Shown here piece after piece: positions 49,001 through 59,230 of a stretch of 64,000 nt of DNA. The notes under the pieces are model-generated. The model was not told where the DNA came from and ran no database searches. It saw nothing but the letters and a program-made list of their open reading frames with translations. The position numbers and the translations under genes were made by a program. Positions within the stretch are counted from its first letter, which is position 1. Every line of letters begins with the position of its first letter. The DNA is from Emydura subglobosa (taxonomy: Eukaryota > Chordata > Testudines > Chelidae): contig ML679970.1 of the NCBI GenBank assembly GCA_007922225.1, positions 25,970,631 through 26,034,630 of the forward strand, in the 5' to 3' direction.

Positions 49001-51296
49001 AGGGTGCAGGGGCCAGCAGGGGGTGCTGTGAGCCCGGGAGGGGGACAGGTCAGGAGGCTCAGCTGGGAGCGCTGTGCTGCAGGGAGCAGGACAGGACAAA
49101 ACCCTGACACATCAGGGGCTCTGGTCACATTCTGTTTGGTAAATTCCCTTGCGCTTCTGACTGGAGCTGAAATTTTTCATCAGACAGTTTCTTGATAAAA
49201 TGCCATTTCTGTCAAAACCAGAATGTCCTGTTGGCACGTTCCTGGAATAAAAAGCTTTGGCCTTTGGTTTTGAAATGACTTTTCAGAACAAAATTCATTG
49301 TTTTTTATATAGAAAAACATTAAAAGTTGAACAAGATCAAAATGGGAACAAGACACTTCCATTAAGCCCAAATGACATGTTTTTTGGAGTTTCCTTTTGT
49401 GGAAAATTTCAAAATATTTAGCTTTTGTTCCAAATAAAATGTTGAATTTGTGGAATTTCCCATGAAACAGGAAATGCAGCTCACACCCAGCCCTACAACT
49501 GTGTCCTCCTAGGGCTCTCTTCAGACACAGGATTCTGCTTCACTTCCTGTCCTAAACTATTGTGTGACATGTCCTGTTATCACAGCCCCCAGAGGCAGCT
49601 GCATCTCAGTGCCAGGCAAGCGATTGCTGTATAAAGCACCCCACCCCAGAGGTGGTGCCAGGGGAGGAATCCCAGTACAAACAGCCCCCAGCCGGCAGCT
49701 CCCAGGACCACCTGGATCATTTCTGCTAGGAACGGACCTCTCTTGCCAAGGGTCAGGAATGGTCCCTGTTTCAAATGCACCCTGTGCCCCAAAAACTGCT
49801 GGTGCCCCTCACTCCTGACTGTAGCCCCCTCCTATCCCAGCCCTGGGCTTCCCACAATCCTGCTGGTGCCCATCACTCCCAGCACACACACATTTTCAGC
49901 CCATTGCCCCAGACAGCTGTGGTTGGAGCCCTCCCATAGCAGGGTCAGGTGACAAAGCAGATGGGCACTGTGGGGGTGTAGGGAGGGGGACGGCGCAGCT
50001 CTACTGTGATGTCCATGGGGATGGGGTTGGGAGAAGAAGGCCTCCCATCAATCAGTGATCTGGGAAACAGGAGAGACAGGCCCAGGTTGTCTTATGCAGT
50101 GGAAGCCAAGGAGCCTCAGAGCCAGACAGACCAGAGTGTCCATGGGGGGGAGCCCAGGGCTGGGAGAGCAGGGGGCTGCGGGTGGGAACTAAGGGCATCA
50201 AGGCTATGGTGGCAGTGGGGCTGCAAGTCAGGGTTGAGGGGCACTGGTGGAACTGGGGGGGTGCAGGGATGGCAAGGCCCCACTGGGAGCGAGGGGGAGA
50301 CCTCGCTCCCAGAACCCGAGGAGTTAAACCCACCACCCAGTTATTGATACCCAGAGCCCATCTTGTAAACAGATGTAGTTCCCATGGCAACCAGTGCCAG
50401 GTTCCCTAGTTACGGCTGGGAGAGAAGGGGGGGCTTCATCCCAGGGAGCCCGGGATGTGCAGCAGCCCTGGAACAAAGGGAGGGGGGAAGCGACCCAGCA
50501 GAGGAGAATTTGGGGGATGGGGGAATCCTGCACGGGAGGGGGTTGGGAGAGAGAGATCCAGCTGGGGGGGAGGCTTTGGTGAAGACGCGGTCGGGAGGGG
50601 GGTGGAAGGCAGTTGGGGAGTTCCAGGGGAGCGCAGGGTTTGGGGGGCAGCACAGGCAGAGCCCCCCATCGCTGGGTTTCTTAACTACGTTGGCTCCATC
50701 CCCCTCTTCCCCCCCCCTCCCCCGGGACCGACCAGCCCCAGTCCGGCCCTGCGCCTCCCACCAGCCCAGTCTCCGGAGCAACCCCCAAACTGGTCCCGGC
50801 CGTCACCACCAGCCCCCGTGCAGGGGCCCTGCGGGATGGGCAGAAGGGGAGCCTGGAGATGGGGGGTGATGGGAACTGGGGCTGGGAAGGGTGTTGGGGG
50901 GGGGGCAGAGGGGAATTTTCTTTGTCTCTTTTATTGCAGAATTACTATTATTATTATTTCAAGCAGAGAGGCGGGGACAGACCGTCAGCCAGGGACAGAG
51001 AGACGCGGGGGGAGCAAGTAGCGAGACCAGCCCGAACCCCGGAAAGGGGGCAGAATGAATGGGGTGACTCCCCCCCCGCCCGATCGCTGGGGGCTCTGCC
51101 TAGGACTCAGGAGAGAAGACGCCTGGACCGGGACACGGATGCGACCCCCCGAGGATCCCACACGCCCAGCCCAGAGCGCCCGAACCCCTTCTCCCGCCCC
51201 CAACGCCCCACTCACATGCCAGATGACGAAGAAGATGAGCGAGGCGCACAGCACCAGGGTGAGCATGTAGCAGAAGGCGGCGAAGGTGAACGCCAT
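37037..51296 (-). CDS. CNIH2: CNIH2, cornichon family AMPA receptor auxiliary protein 2, complete
   Basis: Six coding exons on the minus strand: 51,296-51,216; 46,001-45,933; 38,714-38,667; 37,825-37,713; 37,451-37,308; 37,064-37,037. Phases are consistent and give exactly 160 aa, the human length. The N-terminus is [20 protein letters not shown]; conserved blocks include [37 protein letters not shown] and [20 protein letters not shown]. Cornichons are ER export cargo receptors; CNIH2 and CNIH3 also remain with AMPA receptors at synapses and slow their gating. Exon 3 (48 bp) encodes the 16-residue insertion that CNIH1 and CNIH4 lack. Introns 1 and 2 are 5.2 and 7.2 kb and full of repeats. CNIH3 was considered; the neighbours support CNIH2. 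Confidence 0.97.
37227..37245 (+). repeat. C19 homopolymer in CNIH2 intron 5
   Basis: A run of 19 C on the plus strand (G on the CNIH2 transcript), 62 bp downstream of the exon 5 donor. Several shorter G runs are nearby, so a G-quadruplex in the pre-mRNA is possible. Confidence 0.85.
37308..37451 (-). CDS. CNIH2: CNIH2 exon 5
   Basis: Residues 104-151: [20 protein letters not shown], then [20 protein letters not shown] and LSFFYYLY; donor GTAACG. A C19 run lies 62 bp past the donor. Confidence 0.96.
37713..37825 (-). CDS. CNIH2: CNIH2 exon 4
   Basis: Residues 67-103 plus two bases of Arg104: [20 protein letters not shown] then [17 protein letters not shown]. Confidence 0.96.
38095..38185. 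repeat. GC-rich short repeat (family B) in CNIH2 intron 3
   Basis: 'gggggaactggctggctcag', then 'gaataggatatggggccctt' and 'ccagctctgatctggcccta', the inverse orientation of the unit at 20,097. Confidence 0.55.
38667..38714 (-). CDS. CNIH2: CNIH2 exon 3, CNIH2/3-specific insertion
   Basis: Sixteen codons, [16 protein letters not shown], in phase 0 at both ends. As I recall, CNIH1 joins directly from the preceding segment to a LVLPEY equivalent and lacks this stretch. It has been implicated in AMPA receptor modulation. Being symmetric, it could be skipped without a frameshift. Confidence 0.95.
39170..42360 (+). mobile_element. CR1 LINE, long decayed copy or nested copies, in CNIH2 intron 2
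   Basis: Reading in order: an endonuclease-end piece (DGVFYRPPK near 39,190), RT upstream region ([20 protein letters not shown] at about 40,145), [11 protein letters not shown] (about 40,430), a GVPQGS-like block with stops (about 40,690), the catalytic KFADDTKIG (about 40,780), and 3' CR1 sequence to about 41,640. A second and third CR1-type 3' segment (41,560-42,230; 42,290-42,360) follow. Stops and frameshifts interrupt it throughout, so it is inactive. It lies antisense to CNIH2. Confidence 0.85.
42390..42460 (+). repeat. tRNA-derived SINE head
   Basis: 'ccagaactcctgggttctat' and 'tcccagctttgggaggggaa' match the SINE-head copies in YIF1A introns. Confidence 0.55.
44040..44190 (+). repeat. 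MIR-like SINE in CNIH2 intron 2
   Basis: 'gagccaggactcctggattc', 'gcatgaccctgatccagtcc' and 'atctgtgcctcagtttccc' follow the MIR order. Confidence 0.7.
45240..45410 (+). repeat. GC-rich short repeat (family C), tandem
   Basis: Three consecutive units such as 'gtgggttgggattgaggggc' and 'gggcccagggctgggataac' with about 55-60 bp period. Confidence 0.55.
45933..46001 (-). CDS. CNIH2: CNIH2 exon 2
   Basis: Residues 28-50, [20 protein letters not shown] then ARA, with donor [19 protein letters not shown] is the cornichon cargo-binding signature. Confidence 0.96.
46090..46205. repeat. GC-rich short repeat (family A), inverse
   Basis: 'tcacccagtgctgagatgca', 'gctgcctctggggtggggcg', 'cagtttatatagggattcct': the inverse of the unit at 29,766. 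It lies close to CNIH2 exon 2. Confidence 0.5.
46515..46650. repeat. GC-rich short repeat (family B)
   Basis: 'gagaatgggacatggggcct', 'tctagggggtgctggctcct', 'ctggggactggctggctcat' pattern, matching 38,095. Confidence 0.5.
47940..48175 (+). repeat. GC-rich short repeat (family C), four tandem units
   Basis: Units read 'gggctgggatagcagggatt', 'gggtcaggattgaggggtac' and 'ggttaggactgagggacacc', roughly 55-60 bp each, in direct succession in CNIH2 intron 1. Confidence 0.65.
49160..49490. mobile_element. AT-rich element related to 10,690-11,530
   Basis: An abrupt AT-rich island in GC-rich intron 1 of CNIH2 with 'gaaatttttcatcagac', 'tggaaaatttcaaaatattt' and 'tttcccatgaaacaggaaat'. Vocabulary and inverse-arm character resemble the element at 10.7-11.5 kb, without its central core. 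Confidence 0.45.
49585..49700. repeat. GC-rich short repeat (family A)
   Basis: 'cagaggcagctgcatctcag', 'tgccaggcaagcgattgctg', 'tataaagcaccccacc' and a second 'ccagaggtggtgccagggga'. Confidence 0.6.
50150..50270 (+). repeat. GC-rich short repeat (family C), two units
   Basis: 'gcccagggctgggagagcag' plus 'gtcagggttgaggggcactg' with a unit length of about 60 bp. Confidence 0.5.
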
Positions 51297-51560
51297 GGTG
51301 CCAGGACGCCTGGGTCCCTCCGAGCCCGTCCGGCGGGGGGTCTCAGCCCCTGCGGCGGCCCATGAGCTCGGGGCGCCGCCGTGGGATATCGGGAGGAGCC
51401 GCCCGCCTAGGAGCGCTGCGGAGCCCGGGCCCCCATCGCTCCGGGACCCGCCTCCGTTCCGCTCAGCTCCCTGCTCCGGTCCTCGACCGGCTCCGCCGCG
51501 ACTGGCAGCCCCGGCCCCCCTCGCAACGAGCCGGGAGGAGGAGCCGGGGCGCAAGCGCAA
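50690..51560 (-). promoter_or_regulatory. CNIH2: CNIH2 CpG-rich promoter region
   Basis: GC-rich, CpG-containing sequence surrounds CNIH2 exon 1. Neither a TATA box nor a clear initiator was found. The CpG-rich block ends abruptly at the minisatellite that starts near 51,566. Confidence 0.55.
51216..51296 (-). CDS. CNIH2: CNIH2 exon 1 (coding part)
   Basis: Residues 1-27, [20 protein letters not shown] then IFFVIWH, the first membrane segment; donor GTGAGT. The ATG (GGCACCATGG) has a strong Kozak context. Confidence 0.96.
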
Positions 51561-51565
51561 CCGCG

Positions 51566-53020
51566 TGTGAGTGTGGCAGAGAGAGGGGTGTGAGTGTGAG
51601 ACAGGGAGGGGTGAGTGTGTGAGACAGGGAGGGGGTGAATGGGAGTGAGACGGGTGTGTGAGAGGGAGGAGAGGGAGTGTGAGTGAGACGGGTGTGAGAC
51701 AGGGAGAGGTGAGTGTGAGGGGGGTATGAGTGTGAGACAGGGAGGGCGTGAGACAGAGACAATGGATGGTGTGCATGGATGAGACAGAGGTGTGTGAGAG
51801 AGACAGTGAGGGGGCGTGAATGTGTGTGAGACAGGGGGTGAGACAGGGAGGGATGTGAGTGAGATGGGTGTGAGACGGATGTGAGTGGGGGCTATGAGTG
51901 TGAGACGGGAGGGTGTGAGACAATGGATGGTGTGAATGGGTGATACACGGAGGTGTGATGTGTGTGAGACCGAGTGGGAGTGAGAAGGGGTGTGAGATAG
52001 GGAGGGTGAGTGTGAGTGTGAGCCAGGGAGGGGTGAGTGGACAGGGCTAGGAGTGGGAGACAGGCAGGGCGTGAGACTGAGACAATGGATGGTGTGCATG
52101 GGTGAGATATGGAGGTGTGAGGTGTGTGAGACAGGGAGGAGTGAGTGGGGGTGAGACAGACAGAGGGGGATGGTGTGAGACAGGGAGGGGTGAGTGTCTG
52201 AACTGAGGGTGAGGATGAGTGAGACAGACAGAGGGTGTGAGATGGGGAGAGGGTGAGTGTGAGTGGGTGTGAGACAGACAATGGATGGTGTGCATGGGTG
52301 AGACACGGAGGTGTAGTGTGTGTGATTCAAGGAGGGGTGTGACTGTGAGTGAAACAGTGTGAGGCAGAGAGGATGACAATGGGGTGTGTGTGAAAGAAAG
52401 GCGTGTGTGAGATAGAGAGGTGGGGGGAGTGTGAGTCTGTGAGAGACAAGGAGAGATGGGGGTGCCCGAGTGAGAGATGAAGGGGCTGTGTGAGAGAGAC
52501 AATGTGAGTGTTGTGTGAGGGAGCCAAGGAAGGTGTGAGTGTGCGAGAGACAGAGAGAGGGGGGGTGAGAGTATGTGTGAGGGAGAGGCTTGGTGGAGGA
52601 GTGTGTGTGAGTGAGTGTGTGATACAAAGGGTGGATGAGAGAGGATAGGAGTGTGTGTGTGAGAGACACACAAAGCAGGTGTGTGAGAGGTAGGGCTGTT
52701 TGAGTCTGCGAGAGAGGCTGGGGAGAGCAGTGTGAGTAAGAGGGGTGAAGGAGAGACAGAAAGGGAAGGAGTGTGAGAGAGACAAAGGGTGGGAGTGAGA
52801 CAGGTGTGTTTGTGTGTGAGAGAGAAGCTGGGTAGAGGAGTGAGTGAGTGTGTGATAGGGGGGGTGAGAGATGGAGAAGGGGTGAAAGAGAGATGGGGTA
52901 CGGGGGTGTGTGTTTGTGTGAGACAGGGATGAGTGTGAGAAGGAGGGGCAGGGGGGTGAATGTGCCAGAAAAGGGAGTGTGCGTGCGTGCGTGCGACAGT
53001 GGTGTGAGTGTGTGCACAAA
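51566..53020 (+). repeat. G/T-rich minisatellite with higher-order units upstream of CNIH2
   Basis: About 1.45 kb of degenerate GTGAGACAGGGAGGG-like units. A longer block beginning AATGGATGGTGTGCATGG recurs at 51,761, 51,922, 52,084 and 52,280, giving higher-order periods of 161, 162 and 196 bp. The minus strand gives a 550-residue S/H/T/P/L open frame, which is a product of the repeat. It begins about 270 bp upstream of the CNIH2 start codon. Confidence 0.9.
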
Positions 53021-53639
53021 GGGGCTGACTTTGGAAAACCATCTCCAGGGGCGGGACATTTAATTACCTGGCTCCACATACAGTCACACACTCACTCACA
53101 CACACACACATCTCCAGGGGTGCTCTGTACTAGAGGCTCTGTGTCAGATGGGGAGAGGGGGTCTGTGCCAGATTAAGGGGGGGGGTATGTGCTGCGCATG
53201 TCGGGAGGGTTCAGTGCAGGGGTCTCCCTGGTCAATGCTGCCAGGGTTTGGCCCATCCTCCCCATCGCTCACCAATAGGATCCTCTCTCCATTGTTTCAT
53301 TAATTGTGTTGGGTTCCCAGGAGGGGCAGGAATGGGGGGGCTTGGAAACTTGAGAGGGGAGATCAGGTGGATCTTGTGGGGATGGCGATAGAGGGGTGGG
53401 AAGACAGAGGGTACCACAGGGGGAGGGAGTGGGGGACACTGGGATTGACATAAGGAGGAGCGGGGGGGCTGCTTTGTGGGGGGAGCTGGTTATGGGAGGT
53501 TGTGTAGCTGGTCATACGCACACAACACTCAGTCCTCCCCACACACACTCTACAGATGCTGTACACATGACCACACACTGTGTAGATCCACACGCACGCG
53601 AACACGCATACAGTGCACACCTACACACACAGTGGTAGT

Positions 53640-54440
53640 CTGAGCACAAGCAAACAATGGGCTGTTTAATATGGCCAGATGAAAAGTTATACCTCTAAGT
53701 ACGGCAAATGTAGGCCATGCTTAAAGGACGGGGGACTCCATCCTGGGGGCAGGGATTGTGAAGAGTTGCGGGCCGTGGAAGATAATCAGGGGACCATGAG
53801 CTCCCAGTGTGATGTGGTGGACAAAGGGACTAATGTGATCCTAGGATATATAAGCAGGGAACTCTGGAGTAGGAGAAGAAAGGTTCTATTGCCTCCATAT
53901 GTCGTGAACATTACTGGAATTTTGTATCCGGTTCTGGTGGCCCAAGTCAAGAAGGATGTTGATAAATTGGAGAGGAGGATGCAGGATCCAGAGGAAAGCC
54001 GAGAAAATGATTAAAGGATTGGAAAATGTATAGCCAGGGACTCAAGGAGTTCAGTCTATTAAGTTTAACAAAGGAAGGTTAAGGGGTGAGTTAATCACAG
54101 TCTGTAAGTGCCTACACGGGGAACAGACATTTGATAAGGGGCTCTTTGATCTCATAGACAAAGATCTAACAATAGCCCAGGGCTGGCAGTTGAAGCCGGA
54201 CAAATTCAGGCTAGAAATAAGGCCCAAGTTTTTCCCAGTTGAGGGGAATTAACCATCGGAACAATTTACCAAGGCCGGGGTAGATTCTCCGTCACTGGTA
54301 AATTGAAAATCAAGAGCTGCTGTTTTTCTAAAAGCTTTGCTCCAGTTGAGCCAGGAATTCATTCAAGGCCGGCTCTTGGTCTGTTACCCAGGAGGTCAGG
54401 CCAGATGATCACCGTGGTCCCTTCCGGCCTTAGAAGCTAA
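53640..54440 (+). mobile_element. CR1 LINE, 3' fragment
   Basis: 'gagcacaagcaaacaatggg', 'gatgttgataaattggagag', 'ggttaaggggtgagttaatc', 'ggcagttgaagccggacaaa' and the end 'tcaccgtggtcccttccggc' follow the CR1 3' sequence. It is diverged and non-coding. Confidence 0.85.
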
Positions 54441-54539
54441 AAGTGCGTGTGTGCACACGTGCCCTATAAAAACCCCTGTGCTCAAAGGCACACAAGCCCC
54501 TGTCTAAACTTCACACTGCAAATGCTCATATTGTGTCTA

Positions 54540-54770
54540 AACACACACCCACCCTTTGAAGCACCCGACACCCCCCCAATACACACACATGGCACTCTGC
54601 ACATAACCCGACAAATGGATAACAGCACTACTGTGCTTGGAAACACACACACACCCTTACCCTAAGCTTCACAGATACACACCGCCCTGCCCCAACAATA
54701 TATACGCACATACCCTGTACATGCACACACACCCCTGCCATTTCCACAAACACACAACACCTACCCCTCC
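54540..54770 (+). repeat. CA-rich simple repeat
   Basis: Interrupted (CA)n runs with 'cacacacacacacccttacc' style interruptions; no coding content. Confidence 0.75.
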
Positions 54771-55329
54771 GTTTGTGTGGCAAGGCACCAGGCCTGGCCA
54801 GTCTCAGTCTCCTGGGGACGAGGAGCACCAGCAGAGCTGCGGGGTGGGGAAGCACTCGGCTGGGACATCAGGGAGCAGCGCTGAGTCAGGATTGAGGGGC
54901 ATTGGTTGATCGGTGTGTGGGGGCTGCGGGTTAGGGTGGAGAGGCACTGACAGAGATGGGGGCAGCTCAGTCAGAGCTACGAGAAGGGACTGAGGGCCAG
55001 AGGCACCGTATCACAGATGAAAAGCATCAGTTAGGCCAGAAATTTCCCTTCTATGGAGATGGGGGAACTTGTTTGCAGATTTCTGGGCACGTTTTTGGAT
55101 TAATTAAATATTCCTAATCCAGTGCAATTATGCGATGATTCATTTGAGCAATAATTTTAATTAGAATAAAATGTATTATTCAAGTTCTGTTTTACTTTAC
55201 ACCCGATGCTGGCCGGGTGGCTGCTTTCCCCTTCACAACACAGCACAGAACAGTCTGTGACTGAGAGCGAGAGCAATGCACCAGCCCCACCCAGCCTGTC
55301 TGCCAGAAGAATGGGAGCAGGGAGATGGC

Positions 55330-55480
55330 TGTGACCCACAGCCCCCTGCTAGCCCAGCCCTGAGCTCCCCCACCACACACATGCAGCTCCGCTGGTGCCC
55401 CTCAACCTCAGCCCACAGCTAGCCCAGCCCTGGGCTCCATCCCTCTCCCTGCACAGCTCAGCTGAGCTGATGCCCCTTAA
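55330..55480 (-). repeat. GC-rich short repeat (family C), inverse pair
   Basis: 'ctgctagcccagccctgagc' and 'gctagcccagccctgggctc' with 'ctggtgcccctcaacctcag' between them are the reverse complement of the 47,940 units. Confidence 0.55.
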
Positions 55481-57064
55481 ATCTCCACTGAATGTTTGCA
55501 GGGCTCCAAACCAGGGCGCTAGAACAATGTTTATAGTGTGGATGCTGAAAGCCATTGAACAGGACGCTAAACCCTGTATATGAAGGAAGCCTGCTTCAAT
55601 CCAAGAGGTGCAGCCACGCCTCTACCCCCCCACCCCCCTAGTTCCAGTACCTCAGTGCCACATGGGGAGATAAGGCAGGTAGCTAGGGCAGGCATTTATA
55701 AATCCCTAGCCTCCCTGCATCATACCCCCCAAGCTTTAATGACATTATCACAGACTGTTTTTCCTGCCTCATTCAGGGCACGTGCTGGCCCGTCTCTGGG
55801 CCCTGCCTCATTTGGTGCAGAAGCTGGCTGGTGAGCGGTGAATGAGGCAAGGGATTGCAGGGAGAGGGAGGAGGGGCTCACTCTTAGGAGAGCTGGAGAA
55901 TTGGAATCTATCCCTGCCTCTGCCACAGGTTTCCTGTGGGGCACCCGGCAAGTCACTTAAACCAAAATGCTCACCCCTGGTCACCACTCGTGTGTTCCTC
56001 ATTCTCAGTGGCTAACGGGAGCCCCTGGGCTCTGGCTTGCAGAAGTGCTGACCGCTGCAACTGAATTGATCAGAGCTGAGACTGCTCTAGCCGTCAGGCT
56101 GCGGGGCCTGCAGGGCTGAGTTTGCATCCTAGGCTGCCAGGGTTGACGGGAGGCTGTGGCTGAGACACTGTCTCAGGTCCCCTCTGTAAAACAGGGATCA
56201 CATCCCTCTCCTGGGAAGGTGAGTTGAAGCAGCATGGTGGAGGGGGTAGGTAGAGTGCCAGCATAGGACCCTGGAGACCTGGATACAATCACCCACTTTC
56301 CTCATAACTTTTGTTTCTTTTTGACCCCGAGCTGGGGGGTTTGGTGAAGGAAAAATGCTAGTTCTGCTAACACGTTTGATAAAAATTGTTGGAAAAATAT
56401 TTGAAAAACGACAAGGGTGTGTGTGAGAAAGAGAAACACGCACTGAAAGAGAAAGAGCACTGGTCTGCCACAGAACCCGCTGAGCACTAGGCACCCGGTT
56501 TAAGGAGCTATTACTCCATTCCTCCATGCCGCACTAACGGCTGTGAAGAGCACAGACTTATTAACAGCCGCCCCTCTGAAACTCTAGTACAACAGGTTCC
56601 CAGCCAAGGGCTCATGCTCCTGGGCCCACGGGTACCTTGAAGCTGACCCATTGCAGCTGCATTCCAGGCAGGGTCAGACGTGATATGCCACAGAAAGGCC
56701 CCAGCCAGGGCTGGTGAACGCCGAGGGCCCTAGTCTCGTTGCTAAAATCCTGCTGGATCAAGCACCCCACAGATGGGAAATGGCCATTTTCAGCCATTTA
56801 TAACTCAGCCAGACCGGCCCAGGTATCCATGGACTATCAAAAGGCACATCCCCGGCCCCAGGGCTATCCCCCAGCCTGATTTCAAAGTCCAGGTGCTAGG
56901 CGCAGCCACACCAGAACCATTCACAAAGGCAACTGCAATTTCTTGTAGTAAAAGGTTCAGCAGAAGACTGACAGAGCACAGCTCTGCTGAGAATAGCACC
57001 CAGTTCAGACACTTTCACAGTAAGATTGGACATTTTTTTCATCCCACAGCCCTTGGGAGGCTCC

Positions 57065-57320
57065 GTCGCCAGCTGCTGAGATGCAGTCCCCCCTAGCGCA
57101 TGGGGCTAGTTACGCAGGGATTCCTTCCCCATCCTGCTGATGCAGCTGGCCCGGGGCAGGGCCCAGGGCTGTTTCTACAAGGATCCCGTGGCTGTTGTGG
57201 AGATGCAGGCATGCAGGGAGGAGGGTGGGGGTGCGGGACCCTCATCAAGTGCAGAGATGCAGCCAGCGGGCAAGGCAGAAAGCAGGGTACACACAGGAGT
57301 GTTTACGGAGGAATGCTTGC
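57065..57320. repeat. GC-rich short repeat (family A), several inverse units
   Basis: Recurring 'gctgagatgcag', 'tgatgcagctggcccggggc', 'tgtggagatgcaggcatgca' and 'gcagagatgcagccagcggg' with spacing of about 60-65 bp. Confidence 0.5.
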
Positions 57321-58914
57321 CCGTAAGTGAGTTCCCACTGCTGTTTCTCCTCCCCTTGCAGTGACCTTATTTCTTGGCAGCAAAGGGCTTAAAATAGTGG
57401 CGCCTTCGTGGGAGGGGGCCCCCGTGGCTCATCTTGAGCAGCACCAATAGCCTAGCCCCAGCCCTCACCCCAGCTGCCATTGGCTGAGCCCCGTGACCTG
57501 GTGCTGAACAAAGCTACCTCCTAATTCCACTGGGGGGCGGGGAGATGGTGCCCAAGGCAGCCTCCTTGATCCAGCGTGGACATTAGCAGCACATATACAC
57601 ACCTGTCATGGATTGGCATTTTCCAGCTGGGCTCCATTTCCCATCCGCAGAACAGCAGGCCCAGAGATCACCTCCTGCCCGAGAGCAGGGCAGCCCCTGG
57701 ACTGGACTGCCATCCCATGGGTGGATGCCATAGGCTGGCAGGTCCGAGCCACTCCCTGGCTCAGCCCAGCTCACTGCTGCATGCTGAGAAGCAGTGTCCC
57801 CACCCACACACACGGGAGCTAGGTGGGGAGCAGAAGGCCCTGCCCCTCCACCCAAATTTCCCAACCCCATTCCACAGCCTCCCGGGCCGGGGCTGCTTGT
57901 AGCAGCAGATCCAGGCCCCAGCCTGCAGGGAGCCAGCACAGTGGGCACACACTGCCCCTGGCAGTGAGGGGGTGCCAGTCCACAGCCCCTCCTGAAGGAA
58001 GAGTCCCACTTCTCAGCTGGGGCCCAAGGTCAGACCCTGTCTCCAAGCAGCGGTGAGCACACAGCATGGGCTGATGTAGGTCAATCGTATCTCAGCTCAT
58101 TCCCCAGGTGGGGTGGAGGCAGCAATCCAGGCCTGAGCCAGCCCCTCCCTGCCAGCATTAGCCAGGCCTGGCCCCCTGCCACATGCTGCTGCTGCAGCAA
58201 TCAAGGCACTTTTACCCAGTGCAGCAGCTGAGCAGCTCTGCACGCCTGGCTCAGAGGAACATATGGGAGGAGGTCACCCCCTCATCCAGTAACCTCCAGG
58301 CAAACTCCCTTCAAGGGGAGTTAATTTCAGGGAGCAAAGGATGAGCCAAGGGGCTAGGTAATGCCACAGGCCCCATTCAGCCTGGAACTAAGGCACCCCT
58401 ATTTAGCAAGGAGCAATTTAATGTGGAAGAGGTGACCCAGGGACAGGAAACTCCACTTCAAACGCTGGGGGTGGAGCGCCAGCCCACTTGCTAAGGGCTG
58501 GAAGTAGGAATGGTTGAGGGCTCTTCAGGCTGGCTGGGGGGGGGGCCAGACTGGATCAACACAACCAGGTTTCTACCCTTTGCACCCAGGGCTTTGTCAA
58601 CACCATGATTAGGAGGAAAGGAGGGGGAGGTGAGAGGAAGGAAGTTGTCCATCAAATCTGCTTTCCCCTGGAAGACAGCTTCTGAACCAACAAACCTTGT
58701 GACAAGTGTCTGCTGCCACACCCACATTTCAGTCTGGAAATGGTGCCAGGGCAAGGCTTTGATTGCTCCTTTGTGGGCCCACTGAGCAGCACACAGGCTC
58801 CCTACCCCAGCCCTAAGGGTGCTGCATCTCACCCCTAGGCCAGGGGTCCCCCTCTAACAGCCCCACCCCACACACCATAGGCAGATGCAGCTCAGTACCA
58901 GGCAAGGCAATGGA

Positions 58915-59230
58915 AAAGGAAGGTTATTTGTAACCAGCGCTTCGAGGTGCATGTTCCCACTAAGTGGATACACAGGCCAATGCAGCCTTGACACTCAAAA
59001 CTTCTCTAAGCAGCACTGTTGAAGAGCTGCCTCCCTCCCCGTCCCACTCCTCACACTCCCACCTAGTTGGGGGGAGGCTATAAAAAGGGGCATGGCCCAC
59101 TCCACTCTGCCCCTTCCCCCCCATTTCTTCCACCACCACCTTTGAGAAACCAATGCTAGGAGTGAAGAGGGGAAGGTGTGGAGCCCAGCTGGAAGAAGCC
59201 ATTCTGCAACACAGGAGCTGCAGTCCCACC
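58915..59230. mobile_element. Dispersed repeat resembling a common turtle element
   Basis: 'aggaaggttatttgtaacca', 'gcttcgaggtgcatgttccc' and 'ctaagcagcactgttgaaga', then 'gaggctataaaaaggggcat'. I associate 'ggttacttacctgtaactgg ... ttcttcgagatgtgt' and a distal TATAAAAGG with an abundant turtle repeat. The match is from memory and diverged. Confidence 0.4.

Noticed and set aside
51566..53020. CRISPR-like array
   Set aside because: The units are degenerate and contiguous without constant repeats and unique spacers; this is a vertebrate minisatellite.
51407..53059. 550-residue minus-strand open frame rich in S, H, T, P and L
   Set aside because: It is the reading of the G/T-rich minisatellite and changes register with the repeat; overlapping frames on the same strand are equally open.
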